From positions 992,001 to 1,056,000 of the forward strand of contig JAWWNJ010000006.1 in assembly GCA_037176885.1 (NCBI GenBank): a DNA stretch of 64,000 nucleotides, read 5' to 3'. Shown here one piece after another: positions 45,436 to 54,422 of this stretch; the first letter of the stretch is position 1, and each line of letters begins with the position of its first letter. The stretch is from Favolaschia claudopus (lineage: Eukaryota > Basidiomycota > Agaricomycetes > Agaricales > Mycenaceae). Both the position numbers and the translations under genes were made by a program. The notes below the pieces were generated by a model. That model had not been told where the DNA came from. It did no database searches and was given only the letters and a program-made list of their open reading frames with translations.

Positions 45436-46515
45436 CTAGTTAGCGAACGTATAATGTGCGAGTAGCTGGTTAGAAGTTTGTGGGTGAGCGATTACCATGC
45501 ATAGTCATGAGACGGAATTCACCTGCTGTTGTGCCTGCGTAGCCTGAGAGTCTAAATCGTGCCTGATGAGCAAGGATAGAGAGGACTGTGCGCCATTCAC
45601 GCAGGTGGGACAGGAAGACATAGACTTGAGGATCGGCTCGTCGATGGTGTGCAGGGCTATCCACACGGATCCGAGGCTAGGGCAAAGTTCTGCAGCCTTC
45701 TTCACGTTTGCTATGTGGGCGCGGAACCACCAAGCAGGTTCTACCCACGAACCAGAATCGCCGGGACCATCAAAACAAGTGGGACCGCACCCGGGACCAT
45801 GATCTTTGTTCAACCACCAGACTGGTTCAAATGAACTGCTTGAGTCGGGATCCTCAGCACAGTTCGCAGCGTCAATGATGTTTGTGAGCTGTTCCAGACG
45901 CTCGACAATGGCGTCCGAGCATTTGGAACGAAACTCGCCCAATTGATACAACTTGTGGGCGGTCATGTACTCGAATTCGGGCACCGTCGAGTTGGGGACG
46001 AAGCGGCGGAGTTTGAGTGTCGCCATCGCTGCCGCCTTGGCCTGTTTTTCCAATCCTCTGTGACACGATATGGCGAAGACGCGGTACGGTTCCTTGTCCA
46101 AAAAGCGAGGCTCCTCTAATAGCTGCTCGAGCAGTTGCTGTGCACCGTGGAACTGGTAGAAATCGGCTGCCTTGTAGGCGGCATCCACACCGTCGAGTTG
46201 CAAGGAATCGCGAGTACATATGGTAGGGGGGTAAATCAATGTGAGGAGGATCCCGATGACCCTGCTGGATTCGTCAAGGGAGACGACGGATTTCCCGTCT
46301 TTGACTATGTTGGCTTGCTCGCCAGTGGGCTCGGTGATCGAGAACATGCCTTTGAACAAGTTGGAGGCAAACGCCAGGATGGCCTTGTGAACGTGGAAGT
46401 CCACCCGGTCATTGGACCGAAGAATTACGTCTGGGGGAGAGTCCTCGTTCGAAGTTGGTGAGAAGGGATGACCAGCATCAGGGACGGACTCTTGGGAGGG
46501 CTGAAGCGCAGCCAT
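45436..46515 (-). CDS. BTB/POZ domain protein B'
   Basis: Start MAALQPSQESVPDAGHPFSP at 46,515; a further in-frame Met at 46,569 (MSTPSKHSLPERSPSAQS) is open. BTB core PPDVILRSNDRVDFHVHKAI LAFASNLFKGMF, then VFAISCHRGLEKQAKAAA, VWWLNKDHGPGCGPTCFDGP and CPTCVNGAQSSLSLL. Last exon LLAHYTFAN. Intact frame. Confidence 0.85.
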
Positions 46516-47062
46516 TGACTGTGCGGAGGGTGAACGTTCTGGAAGAGAATGTTTGCTAGGGGTCGACAAAGAGGAATCAAGACAAGATCGGAATGGTCCA
46601 TTCAGTGATATGTATAATCGAAATAGGGTTGAGAAACGCAGTCAAGCAGTCTGAGGTCGCCAGAAGTACAACGTTGCCCAGGAACGGCCGGAGAGACTGC
46701 GAGGTCAACACAACTGCCCATCAGCTTTCCGTTCTTGACCTGCTTGCACCACGAGAGTGCGAAACAAGGTCTGGGGTTTCACCGAGATCCAACAAGGGTT
46801 CTCTCCTGGTGTGAGTTGGCATCATTTGGGCAAAAACAGTGACAGAGAGGGTTTGGTTGAAGAACAACTTGAAGTAGGCAAGTAGAAGAAAGACAAGTTC
46901 GAAGACTCAAGCTTGACATGGTCGCACAAAGGAGCATTATTCGCATAGATTATCGCTGGTAGTGAAAGGAAACAAAGACGTATGTGGTGGCTGTGTTTTA
47001 CTTTGCCACTCTTAACACGCACTTTGCTCTCCTCTCAACTTGCTCTCAACTCTCACTTAGCT
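46516..47062. other. Outer end of the right arm and Lsm14 promoter
   Basis: Up to about 46,950 it is the inverted copy of about 27,950-28,380. Beyond that it is single-copy DNA up to the Lsm14 start. No gene supported. Confidence 0.5.
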
Positions 47063-48320
47063 ATGGCTCTCAGTTTCATCGGGTGCGTCGTCTGGAACGC
47101 CTTGATGCCCAACTAATTGCCATTAGAAAACCTATTTCTCTTATTTCTCACTCAGATGTACGCTACAAGGGCATCCTCGCTGGGATTGACCCTGCCGCGT
47201 CTACTATCCAACTTTCAAATGGTGCGCTTTTTCGTGTCTTTCATCTTACGTGTATTCATTTGCCCGTAGTATACTCCATGGGTACAGAGGGTCGTCGGTC
47301 GGTCACTTGTCGTCGCGTCTGTCTTTGTGTTTTTGACTATCTTTCAGTCCAAGGGCCGAATACATTCCTGCCGTTCAAGAACCCTATCAGTATATTATCT
47401 TTCGCGCGTCTGAAGTAAAGGATCTCTCTGTCGAAGACCCGCCTGCGTCTCAACGAAGCGTACACGACGACCCTGCTGTTTTCCAGGCGGGCGCTCCAGC
47501 TCCAGGACCGGCAGCACCCGCTGCGGCTCCGTCCTATGCCCAGCAAACCGCTCAGCAGCCGGCCACTCAACAGCTCCGCCAACCGCCAACTCAGGTCCAG
47601 GCGCAGCAAGCGCAGCCTACACGCGCCGCTGCTCCGCGCCATCGTCCCAATGCTCAGCCGAGTGGCCCCGTATCCCAGCAGCACCAAAATGCCATCCACA
47701 CGGCTGCTGCTTCTTTGGAAACCGTCGAACGTGCTCTCGGTGATCTCCGCGTCTCGAACGCCGCCGCGAATGCAAACGCTGCTGGTTCTCGTCGCCAGCG
47801 TCCCCGCCGCAACGGAGCTCCGGACTCGAATGGTGCCGGTGGTGCGGGTGTCGCTGTTCCTGCGGTGGACTTTGACTTTGCAAGCATGAACGCAAAGTTC
47901 GACAAAGCGGCACTGGCAGCGCGCAAACGGGCGGATAGTGCCGGGAGCGACCGTACAAACCCGAGTGACGAGGAGGATGCGGGGTCTCGCGGGAAAGAAA
48001 AGGAAGAGAATGGGGCGTATAACCCGAAAAAGTCTTTCTTTGACTCGCTTTCGTCGCCGCCGCCCTTCGCTCCGAAGGGCCAGCAGGGTGGCCGTGGAGG
48101 AGGTGGAGGTGGAGGAAGGGGACGTGGCAGAGGTGGTTATGGTTATAGTCGACGTGAGGAGGAAAGGGAAAAGAATGTCGCGACATTCGGAGAGCCCGGA
48201 GGTGTTGGTTTACTTGGTCCCGGTGCTTATGTTGGAGGGTGGGGCGGATACGGAGGTGGTGGTAGGCGCGGTGGTAACCGGAGACGAGGGCCGCCACAAG
48301 CAGTTCGTTCCGCCCAATAA
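47063..48320 (+). CDS. Lsm14/Scd6 (Rap55/Tral family) translational repressor
   Basis: MALSFIG | KPISLISHSDVRYKGILAGI DPAASTIQLSN gives the Lsm14-type LSm fold at the N-terminus; the intron is 47,083-47,127. A further exon supplies IPAVQEPYQYIIFRASEVKD LSVED. A long Gln/Pro/Ala-rich linker leads to the FDF motif (VPAVDFDFASMNAKFDK), the FFD box (NPKKSFFDSLSS), the TFG box (EKNVATFGE) and a C-terminal RGG/RGR domain. Scd6/Lsm14 sits in P-bodies, binds eIF4G and activates decapping with Edc3/Dcp2. Architecture complete; high confidence. Confidence 0.92.
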
Positions 48321-48550
48321 GTATTCTTTTGTGCAACTGTGTTGATATACTCTACGAACTTTTGAACGACGTCGCTTCTCCTTCACCGACTTGGCTCCTG
48401 CGCTGCTCACAAGCTGGCTGTTCTTTATTTCGTAAACGCTAGCCGCCGTTGAGCGTTAGAGATGGGGTAGCCTCGTAAAGCAGACTTTGAACCGGGCGAT
48501 GAGAAGACAGTCACACCGCAGAACCGCGAATAATAATAGGCTCATGTATA

Positions 48551-48573
48551 TAGGTAGGTAGGTAGGTAGGTAG
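48551..48573 (-). repeat. (TACC)n tetranucleotide tract at the LINE 3' end
   Basis: taggtaggta repeated (GGTA)n on the plus strand, so (TACC)n on the LINE strand, about six units. It lies about 230 bp downstream of the ORF2 stop and replaces a poly(A). Short tandem tails are known at the 3' ends of several LINE clades. Confidence 0.65.
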
Positions 48574-48801
48574 TATTACGCGGCACGGTCCGAATAACGA
48601 ACGCCGGTTTCCGAGGGTTATCCCAGTGTACAAAGCAAGTACTTAAATTACACCTTCGCCCCCGGACCCTTCTCCTCCTCATGAACCCCATGACGCCGAT
48701 CCCACGAGCTTCCCCGTGCCCAGCGGTAGAGTCCATTTGTTGAAGAAAGGCAAAGTATTGGAGAAACCTGATAATCAGAACTCAGAAAGCAGGATCTAGA
48801 C

Positions 48802-51800
48802 TTAGGATCGTCGCAGGGGAACGGCATAGAAAGCTTCAAGAATTTCATACGCAAATTTTCCGACCAGTAAAATAGTTGAGCGTTCAAAAATAATGGCTTT
48901 GAGGAATTCAATACTTGAAAGCCGGTCCATTTTGAGTCGCAATTTTGGGACAGTAGTAAAGAGTTTCAGCATGAATGCATTCCGCAGTGCGACGACCTCA
49001 GACGAGGCCATGCATTCTAAGAGTGCATGCTCCGGACTTTCAACTGCATCACAAAATCGACAGCGACGCTCATTTCGTGGAACTGGAGGGTGCGCATGAT
49101 CAGCGTACCGCAATTTTTCTAAAGCGAGACGGTGGGTTGACAACATGATTGAAGTCAGCGCTTCGCGGTGACTTTGAGTTGTAACCATGGATAAATAGTG
49201 CCTCAACATTAGTGTAATTTGAGCGGCAGGCCTATCCTTGAGGGGTTCTCGGCGTCCATGCAGTAAGTACAGTCTGTCCATGGAGTCGACTTGTTGCTGA
49301 AGCCATTGTGTTGCACATAGTTCGATGTTTTGACGGTAGACCTTGACGGAGTCGACGGTCGCGTTGTCAAAGTCGAAAACAGGACTTGCAAATGGCAGTT
49401 TGGCCGCGGCCTTCACCACATCTCCAACCCACGATCGCTTGCCTTTCTTGTGAAGCTCAACGGAGCTCATGAAAGAAGCGCGTACAAGGTGTAGGATTGA
49501 GAGAGTGAGAATGTACTGCAAATAGCCAAGCAACAAGAGGAATCGACGAATCCTGAGGGGCATGATTCCGGTTTCGGTAAAAAGGCATACGAGTATAGAG
49601 TGGGAGTGAACATTTAACATTTGCCGTAGAAAATCGACTTGAACATCGCAAAGTTGCTTAACATGTACATCTTCACAGTCGGGCATAATCTCGCAACCGT
49701 GAATTAGATGGCAGTCGACGCGAGCCATGTACAATGTTTTGAACTGCTTTGGGTTCAGCCGGCCAGCGGAATCTTCAATTCCCATAATTCTATGCGCGCA
49801 GTACCTTGCTGTACTTGCTTTTGCTTTGTAGTGATCCTCAAACATGTTTCGAGATTGAGTATTTAGGTGAACCCCGACATATTTTTCCTGGGTTTTAATC
49901 GAAAGCTGAATGGAACCGATTTGGAATTGAACGGTGTCGGATGGTGCGGGGCCAAAGATCAAGATAATGGTTTTGAGCATATTGACCACAATGAAATTCT
50001 TTGAGCACCATTCCGCGAGCGTATTGAGTCTGCGCTGCAATCCAGCCGCCGAGGTAGATATTAAAAGTATGTCGTCGGCTTGAGCGAGAATTGCCATTCT
50101 TACGTTTGAGAGGATGGGGTCGTCCAGGTCGGGGAACATAATCAGGTCAGCCATGAATAAGTTCCACAGTACAGGTGAGGCGGGGTCGCCAGTCAGAAGT
50201 CCGATTAAAGCTTTGAATTCATCAGAGTTCTGATCGCCGTGTCTCACATAATATTCCATCCTTTCGTATAACATGCGCAGCCAATCAAATATCGCGCCGC
50301 CCATTCCCATACGTATCAGCTTTAGCCAGAGAGTCGGGTGGTCCGTGGAGGGGAATGCATTTGTTGCGTCAACGGTAGCGACGTACAAAGTGAGTCCTTT
50401 TGATCGTGCCCATTCTTTTACACAGCGCAAGATAAAGGGATTGTTGTTTGTTCTGTAACCCTCTCTAAAGCCGTTCTGATAATCTGGAATGAGGCTTCGA
50501 GTTGTTGCCCAGTCCGTAATTCGCTTGTGAATGAGCAGAGTCAAGAGTTTGAGCAAACAGCTTTCCAGAGCGATTATTCGGTAGCTGTCGGGATTTGTCT
50601 TGATTTTGCCTTTCTTGAGTAATCCGATAATGACAGTGCGAAGCCAGATGGACGGAGCATCCTTTCTGCGAATGCATTCGTTGCACAAGTAGACCAGCGC
50701 GTCGTTAGGAATCTCAAGAATTTCCGCATAAATTATTGCATCTTCGCCAGAAGCGCTATGGAGGCCATGTTTCCGAATCTGGTCCTTTGCCCACTCCACA
50801 TCCTCTTCAGTACATTTGCGCGAGAAAAACTGCTCCTCGGAGGTATCCGTCGTAGACTCCGGGATGAGGTCCGCAAGAAGCCGGTTCATTTTGTGTTGAG
50901 GTGCGTCAAACACAGCAGGGAGAGTTGAAGGGGGATTTAAGCGACCCGCAAAAACACCGCGCAAGCTTTCTGCTGACACACATACGTCGATTGGAGCGGG
51001 ATCAGACAGTCTCTTGATTTCCTTCCAAAAGGCGGCAGGACTTGAAGCGTCCAGCAATTTATGGTGAATTTGATCGCGTCGTTGGAAGAGGCGCTGCCGA
51101 CTTCGATGAGGCGCAGGGTATGGAAGCCTCTTCGGAGGTAACGAGGTTTGGGCGGGGCCGCTGTCGTTCGGTAGTGCAGTGGTGATTTTGTCGATATTGA
51201 GTGAGGTGAGCATGCGGGATAACTCTGAGCTGAGAATTGGCGGCTCGAGGGAATCAGCAATATTGTTGCGAGGAAGTTGGGCAGCGAGGATGGCCAGATG
51301 CTTTGCGGCAAGAAGAAAATCCGTGAGTTTGGTCTCTTTTTTGATATGAACGAAGTCGATTGGGGCTGCACGAGCTCGAATCCATCCGATGATTTGCTTC
51401 AGTACATCACCGTTTGGGCATCTCCACCCGCAGGCATCATTTTTGAAGGCGTAGTACTTGATTGAACGGATCGCGTATTCGGATCGCGTAAGAATTTTGA
51501 GTGACTTGGTCTTCGGAGCGATGTGCACGGCAAGCAGAAGAGCCACAAGAACCGCTCGGGCACTATCTTGTTTTCCCCATACACGGATGTTACGATTGAG
51601 AGCAGAATTATCGCCGAAGAAGACCGCTGCCCCTGCGCTCGCAGTGTGTTTATTCAGATTTTTACATGCACTGAATATGGCGATTGTGACGGGAGCCGTG
51701 GCGGAGAAAACTGGACCATAGAGTGATAGAAGCTTTTTATCTTCGTCCTTGCCGGCTTCAAGCGTGCTGATCAACAGCTGATCAAGCTCACTTTCAGTGG

Positions 51801-52905
51801 GGAAATTGACTTCGTCTCGTTTCCGTTTGCGTGAGCGGGCAGTTGTAGGTTGAAAGAGGTTTTCATTGACCTTCATTTCAAGTATGATAGCCGCGTGATC
51901 GAAGCCAGAGACCTGCGGTTCAACGTCGAAAGATAGGATGTCGGGAAGCAGAGTCCTCGAGCATATTGCGTAGTCAATCACAGTGCGGTGTTGGCCTTGG
52001 AAGGAAGTAAAATCCCCGCTCCGAGGACCGAAACACGGCGCACCGCTGATAAAAACCAGATCGTAATCGGCGCAGAGTTTGAAGAGGAAACGCCCGCGCG
52101 TCGAGGTGGTTTGATCTTTTGAGACTCGTACAGGGTCGTAAACCGAGGGCATCCCGGAGCCTGTTCGTGCATTGAGGTCTCCCATCAGAACAATCCGAAA
52201 GCCGCCAGAGTAAGCTGTGGCAAGAGCAGCAGCAAGAGCAAGACATGGATCGCGTTCAAGATCACCAGCCCAATTTGAGGATTCGGGTAGCAGATATGTG
52301 TTGAACAAAGCAATGTCGCCAATTTGCGTAGTCAAAAAATCAGGTCCAGATAGATCGCTGCGGACTTTGCATGACGGAATCCGTTCGCTGTTGAATACAT
52401 TAGCCACTCCGCCCCAAGATTTTGCGAAGTTGGCTTTTGGTCGTCTGGATTTAGCTTCGACAGTGTAGCCAGAGGGGAGCGAGACAACATCATGTTGTTG
52501 AGGTCGTAGATGAGTCTCTTGGTATAAGTTGAAATCATATTGTGTAAGTTCTCGTCGAGTTTCGGGGCAGTCCATGAGAAGAATAAAAGATCCTTTTATA
52601 TTCCAACTTCTAATTTTGATAGAGGATAGGTTGGAAGCGGATGGAGAAGGTAGCAGGGGGAGTAAAGAACTAGCTGTTTCATTAAAGTTGTTGGTAGCAA
52701 TAGTCAGGGAGTCTGGTGTAGGGAGGGCAGTAATATGTGCACTAGAATTGCGATACGATGTATTTGGATTGGAGAAAGTCCGTGGTGAGACGAAAGTAAT
52801 AGTATGGACTGCCCCTACACATTTGGGGACGCGTAAACTGATTCGTAAGGAGCGACGCGGGCGGCGTTGAAGGCGGAGATAAACCAGGTGGCAATTTCCG
52901 GCGTC
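48802..52905 (-). CDS. LINE ORF2: endonuclease - degenerate RNase H - reverse transcriptase - CCHC
   Basis: Open frame runs from 52,905 to 48,802. The first ATG (52,575) is preceded in frame by SWNIKG, the first APE-endonuclease motif, so translation likely starts upstream (see ORF1). Counting from that Met: QETHL (E20), GDLNAR (D133), DYAI (D201), DHAAI (D226-H227) are the endonuclease catalytic residues. About 296-437 is RNase H-like with lost acidic residues. RT has the motif-A Asp in VATVDATNAF (D736), GDPASPVLWNL (motif B) and AQADD (D834, D835). The C-terminus has CRFCDAVESPEHALLEC, a CX2CX7HX4C knuckle. Makes cDNA at nicked target sites. Confidence 0.85.
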   Translation of the reverse strand, partial: DAGNCHLVYLRLQRRPRRSLRISLRVPKCVGAVHTITFVSPRTFSNPNTSYRNSSAHITALPTPDSLTIATNNFNETASSLLPLLPSPSASNLSSIKIRSWNIKGSFILLMDCPETRRELTQYDFNLYQETHLRPQQHDVVSLPSGYTVEAKSRRPKANFAKSWGGVANVFNSERIPSCKVRSDLSGPDFLTTQIGDIALFNTYLLPESSNWAGDLERDPCLALAAALATAYSGGFRIVLMGDLNARTGSGMPSVYDPVRVSKDQTTSTRGRFLFKLCADYDLVFISGAPCFGPRSGDFTSFQGQHRTVIDYAICSRTLLPDILSFDVEPQVSGFDHAAIILEMKVNENLFQPTTARSRKRKRDEVNFPTESELDQLLISTLEAGKDEDKKLLSLYGPVFSATAPVTIAIFSACKNLNKHTASAGAAVFFGDNSALNRNIRVWGKQDSARAVLVALLLAVHIAPKTKSLKILTRSEYAIRSIKYYAFKNDACGWRCPNGDVLKQIIGWIRARAAPIDFVHIKKETKLTDFLLAAKHLAILAAQLPRNNIADSLEPPILSSELSRMLTSLNIDKITTALPNDSGPAQTSLPPKRLPYPAPHRSRQRLFQRRDQIHHKLLDASSPAAFWKEIKRLSDPAPIDVCVSAESLRGVFAGRLNPPSTLPAVFDAPQHKMNRLLADLIPESTTDTSEEQFFSRKCTEEDVEWAKDQIRKHGLHSASGEDAIIYAEILEIPNDALVYLCNECIRRKDAPSIWLRTVIIGLLKKGKIKTNPDSYRIIALESCLLKLLTLLIHKRITDWATTRSLIPDYQNGFREGYRTNNNPFILRCVKEWARSKGLTLYVATVDATNAFPSTDHPTLWLKLIRMGMGGAIFDWLRMLYERMEYYVRHGDQNSDEFKALIGLLTGDPASPVLWNLFMADLIMFPDLDDPILSNVRMAILAQADDILLISTSAAGLQRRLNTLAEWCSKNFIVVNMLKTIILIFGPAPSDTVQFQIGSIQLSIKTQEKYVGVHLNTQSRNMFEDHYKAKASTARYCAHRIMGIEDSAGRLNPKQFKTLYMARVDCHLIHGCEIMPDCEDVHVKQLCDVQVDFLRQMLNVHSHSILVCLFTETGIMPLRIRRFLLLLGYLQYILTLSILHLVRASFMSSVELHKKGKRSWVGDVVKAAAKLPFASPVFDFDNATVDSVKVYRQNIELCATQWLQQQVDSMDRLYLLHGRREPLKDRPAAQITLMLRHYLSMVTTQSHREALTSIMLSTHRLALEKLRYADHAHPPVPRNERRCRFCDAVESPEHALLECMASSEVVALRNAFMLKLFTTVPKLRLKMDRLSSIEFLKAIIFERSTILLVGKFAYEILEAFYAVPLRRS

Positions 52906-54059
52906 TCAAAGCATGCAATGATGGTGTATTGGTCGGGCCCGCGCCGAGCACGATAGTTGCGCAGAATGCTGCGCGCAGCGGGGACGACGGTCTTGATGAC
53001 GGTGGATGACTCGCCGGTGATGTTGCGACCCCACGTGCAGCGGCCAAGCCGCGCTTCACAGGCCGGGTTGTGGGGAGGGGGAGCCGGAGGCAGGGATTGA
53101 GTCGGAGCGGGCGCGATCGTAGCTACTGCAGCGACGGGGGTCGGCAGAGCGACGTAGGCGGGTGCGGGAGCAGGCGCGGGTGCACCTGGTGCAACTGGGA
53201 TGGGGGCAGCAGCAACAGGAAGGGGTGCGAGCGCGACTGGGACAGGCGCAGGCGCAGGTGCAGGTGCAGGAGGAGCCGGCGGCGGCGCATAAGCAAGTGG
53301 GGCGGAGGAGAAGAGGGGGGTAGGGGCAGGGGGTACTGCAGCGACGGGAGCAGGAGCCGGGGCAGGAGGTGCGGCAGCGGGGGCATAGACGGCGGCAGCC
53401 GCGGGGTCGTCGACGCGAGCGCGGACGGTACGGGCGTCTGGGCTGGGGGAGCGAGGGCGTTTGGCCTGAGCAGTGTTGTATCCGGCGAGAACGATGGCAC
53501 GGAGGGCGTCCATCTCCTGTTGGACGGACGAGGGAGGCGGAGGGCGCTGAATTAAGCCTTTGACGGCGTGGAGGACCTCTCCCAGCTGCGCCGTCATCTG
53601 GGTGACAGAGAGCTCGAGGCCCTCCAGGCGGTCCTGGGCGAGGGAGATGCCGGAGGTGGTGCGGGCCTCCAACCCCTTGACGCTGGATGCTAGCGCATTG
53701 TGGCGAGCCATTGTCGCTGAAGCGATATTGTTAGCGTCGAGAAAATGAGGAGGGGTATACGGCACACCATCAATGAGATGCAGCAGCTCTTTTTTACCCT
53801 CCGTAACATCCACCGCCAGATTTGCATACGCATGGCCAATGGTTTGGATGTCGCGCGTATTCCCGCGACCCTCGGTTTTGCCTTCAAATTTTTTATCGGC
53901 GGTCGGGATCCTCGCCAGATGAAGTGAATCGAGTTTCTCAGTGACGGCTTGCCCTCTGGCGGTCCTCGCGAGTGGGGCGGAGGAAGCGGCAGGTGCTGGA
54001 GCGCTGGGAGTAGCGACGGCGGGTGCAGGAAAGTAAGGTGACCCTCTCGGTGGCCTCAT
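52815..54059 (-). CDS. LINE ORF1 (Pro/Ala-rich, nucleic-acid-binding role presumed)
   Basis: Frame from the ATG at 54,059 (MRPPRGSPYFPAPAVATPSA) to the TAG at 52,817-52,815; about 415 residues. A further in-frame Met at 54,188 exists but adds a different composition. N-terminal PA-rich part, a middle helical part (VTEGKKELLHLIDGVPYTPP; LAQDRLEGLELSVTQMTAQL, coiled-coil-like), a long P/A/V linker, and a C-terminal domain with YTIIACFETPEIATWFISAF. No zinc knuckle seen in ORF1. The heptamer CCCAAAT (52,827-52,821) lies in frame two codons before the stop. Confidence 0.65.
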   Translation of the reverse strand: MRPPRGSPYFPAPAVATPSAPAPAASSAPLARTARGQAVTEKLDSLHLARIPTADKKFEGKTEGRGNTRDIQTIGHAYANLAVDVTEGKKELLHLIDGVPYTPPHFLDANNIASATMARHNALASSVKGLEARTTSGISLAQDRLEGLELSVTQMTAQLGEVLHAVKGLIQRPPPPSSVQQEMDALRAIVLAGYNTAQAKRPRSPSPDARTVRARVDDPAAAAVYAPAAAPPAPAPAPVAAVPPAPTPLFSSAPLAYAPPPAPPAPAPAPAPVPVALAPLPVAAAPIPVAPGAPAPAPAPAYVALPTPVAAVATIAPAPTQSLPPAPPPHNPACEARLGRCTWGRNITGESSTVIKTVVPAARSILRNYRARRGPDQYTIIACFETPEIATWFISAFNAARVAPYESVYASPNV

Positions 54060-54188
54060 CAGTGTTTTGACATTTTTGTTGTGCTGTTGTACAACGCCCA
54101 ACAACGGCAAAAAACAGCTGACAATACGACAATGCGTTGCATCGACAACACGGATCAGCTTTTTGACAACAAGCTGTCTTGGCACCAC

Positions 54189-54417
54189 AAAACTCCTCGA
54201 AAAAGTCCTGGTAATGCCACGATAGCGAATGCTAGGTGTGTATTTGGAATATTCCTACCTTGCTCAACATCATTGAGGTCGACAGTGAACAGGGAGGAGG
54301 GCACAAAGTAGGAGGTTTTGGCGGGGCCCGTTGTGCGCAACGCGACAACGCGTAACAACAGCCACAACACGGCAATCAAATTGTAGATTTGCTGATGCTG
54401 GGGGACGTGTGACGTGT
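54189..54417. other. GTTGT-rich stretch, probable LINE 5' UTR
   Basis: Dense in gttgt / acaac on both strands between ORF1 and the solo LTR. No gene. Could be the LINE's 5' UTR or host DNA. Confidence 0.4.
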
Positions 54418-54422
54418 GACGT

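Larger units (their letters stand above)
42650..46950 (-). repeat. Right arm of the inverted repeat (genes B'-C'-D')
   Basis: Inverted copy of 27,950-32,130: genes B', C' and D' in the same transcriptional order, flanked by the same non-coding sequence at both ends. There is no A-type extra copy beyond B' on this side. Arm ends estimated by eye; identity is high in exons and lower between genes. Confidence 0.75.
48551..54188 (-). mobile_element. Nearly full-length non-LTR retrotransposon (LINE), ORF1 + ORF2
   Basis: Minus strand. ORF1 (Pro/Ala-rich) precedes ORF2 (APE-type endonuclease, RNase H-like, RT, CCHC). ORF2 has no stops. The 3' end is set by the (TACC)n tract. The 5' boundary is unclear; GTTGT-rich sequence goes on to about 54,417, where a solo LTR begins. 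ORF1's stop and ORF2 overlap in frames offset by -1. Target-site duplication not found by eye. Confidence 0.8.

Noticed and set aside
48551..48573. (GGTA)n tract as a telomere-like repeat
   Set aside because: Not TTAGGG, short, and placed at the 3' end of the LINE.
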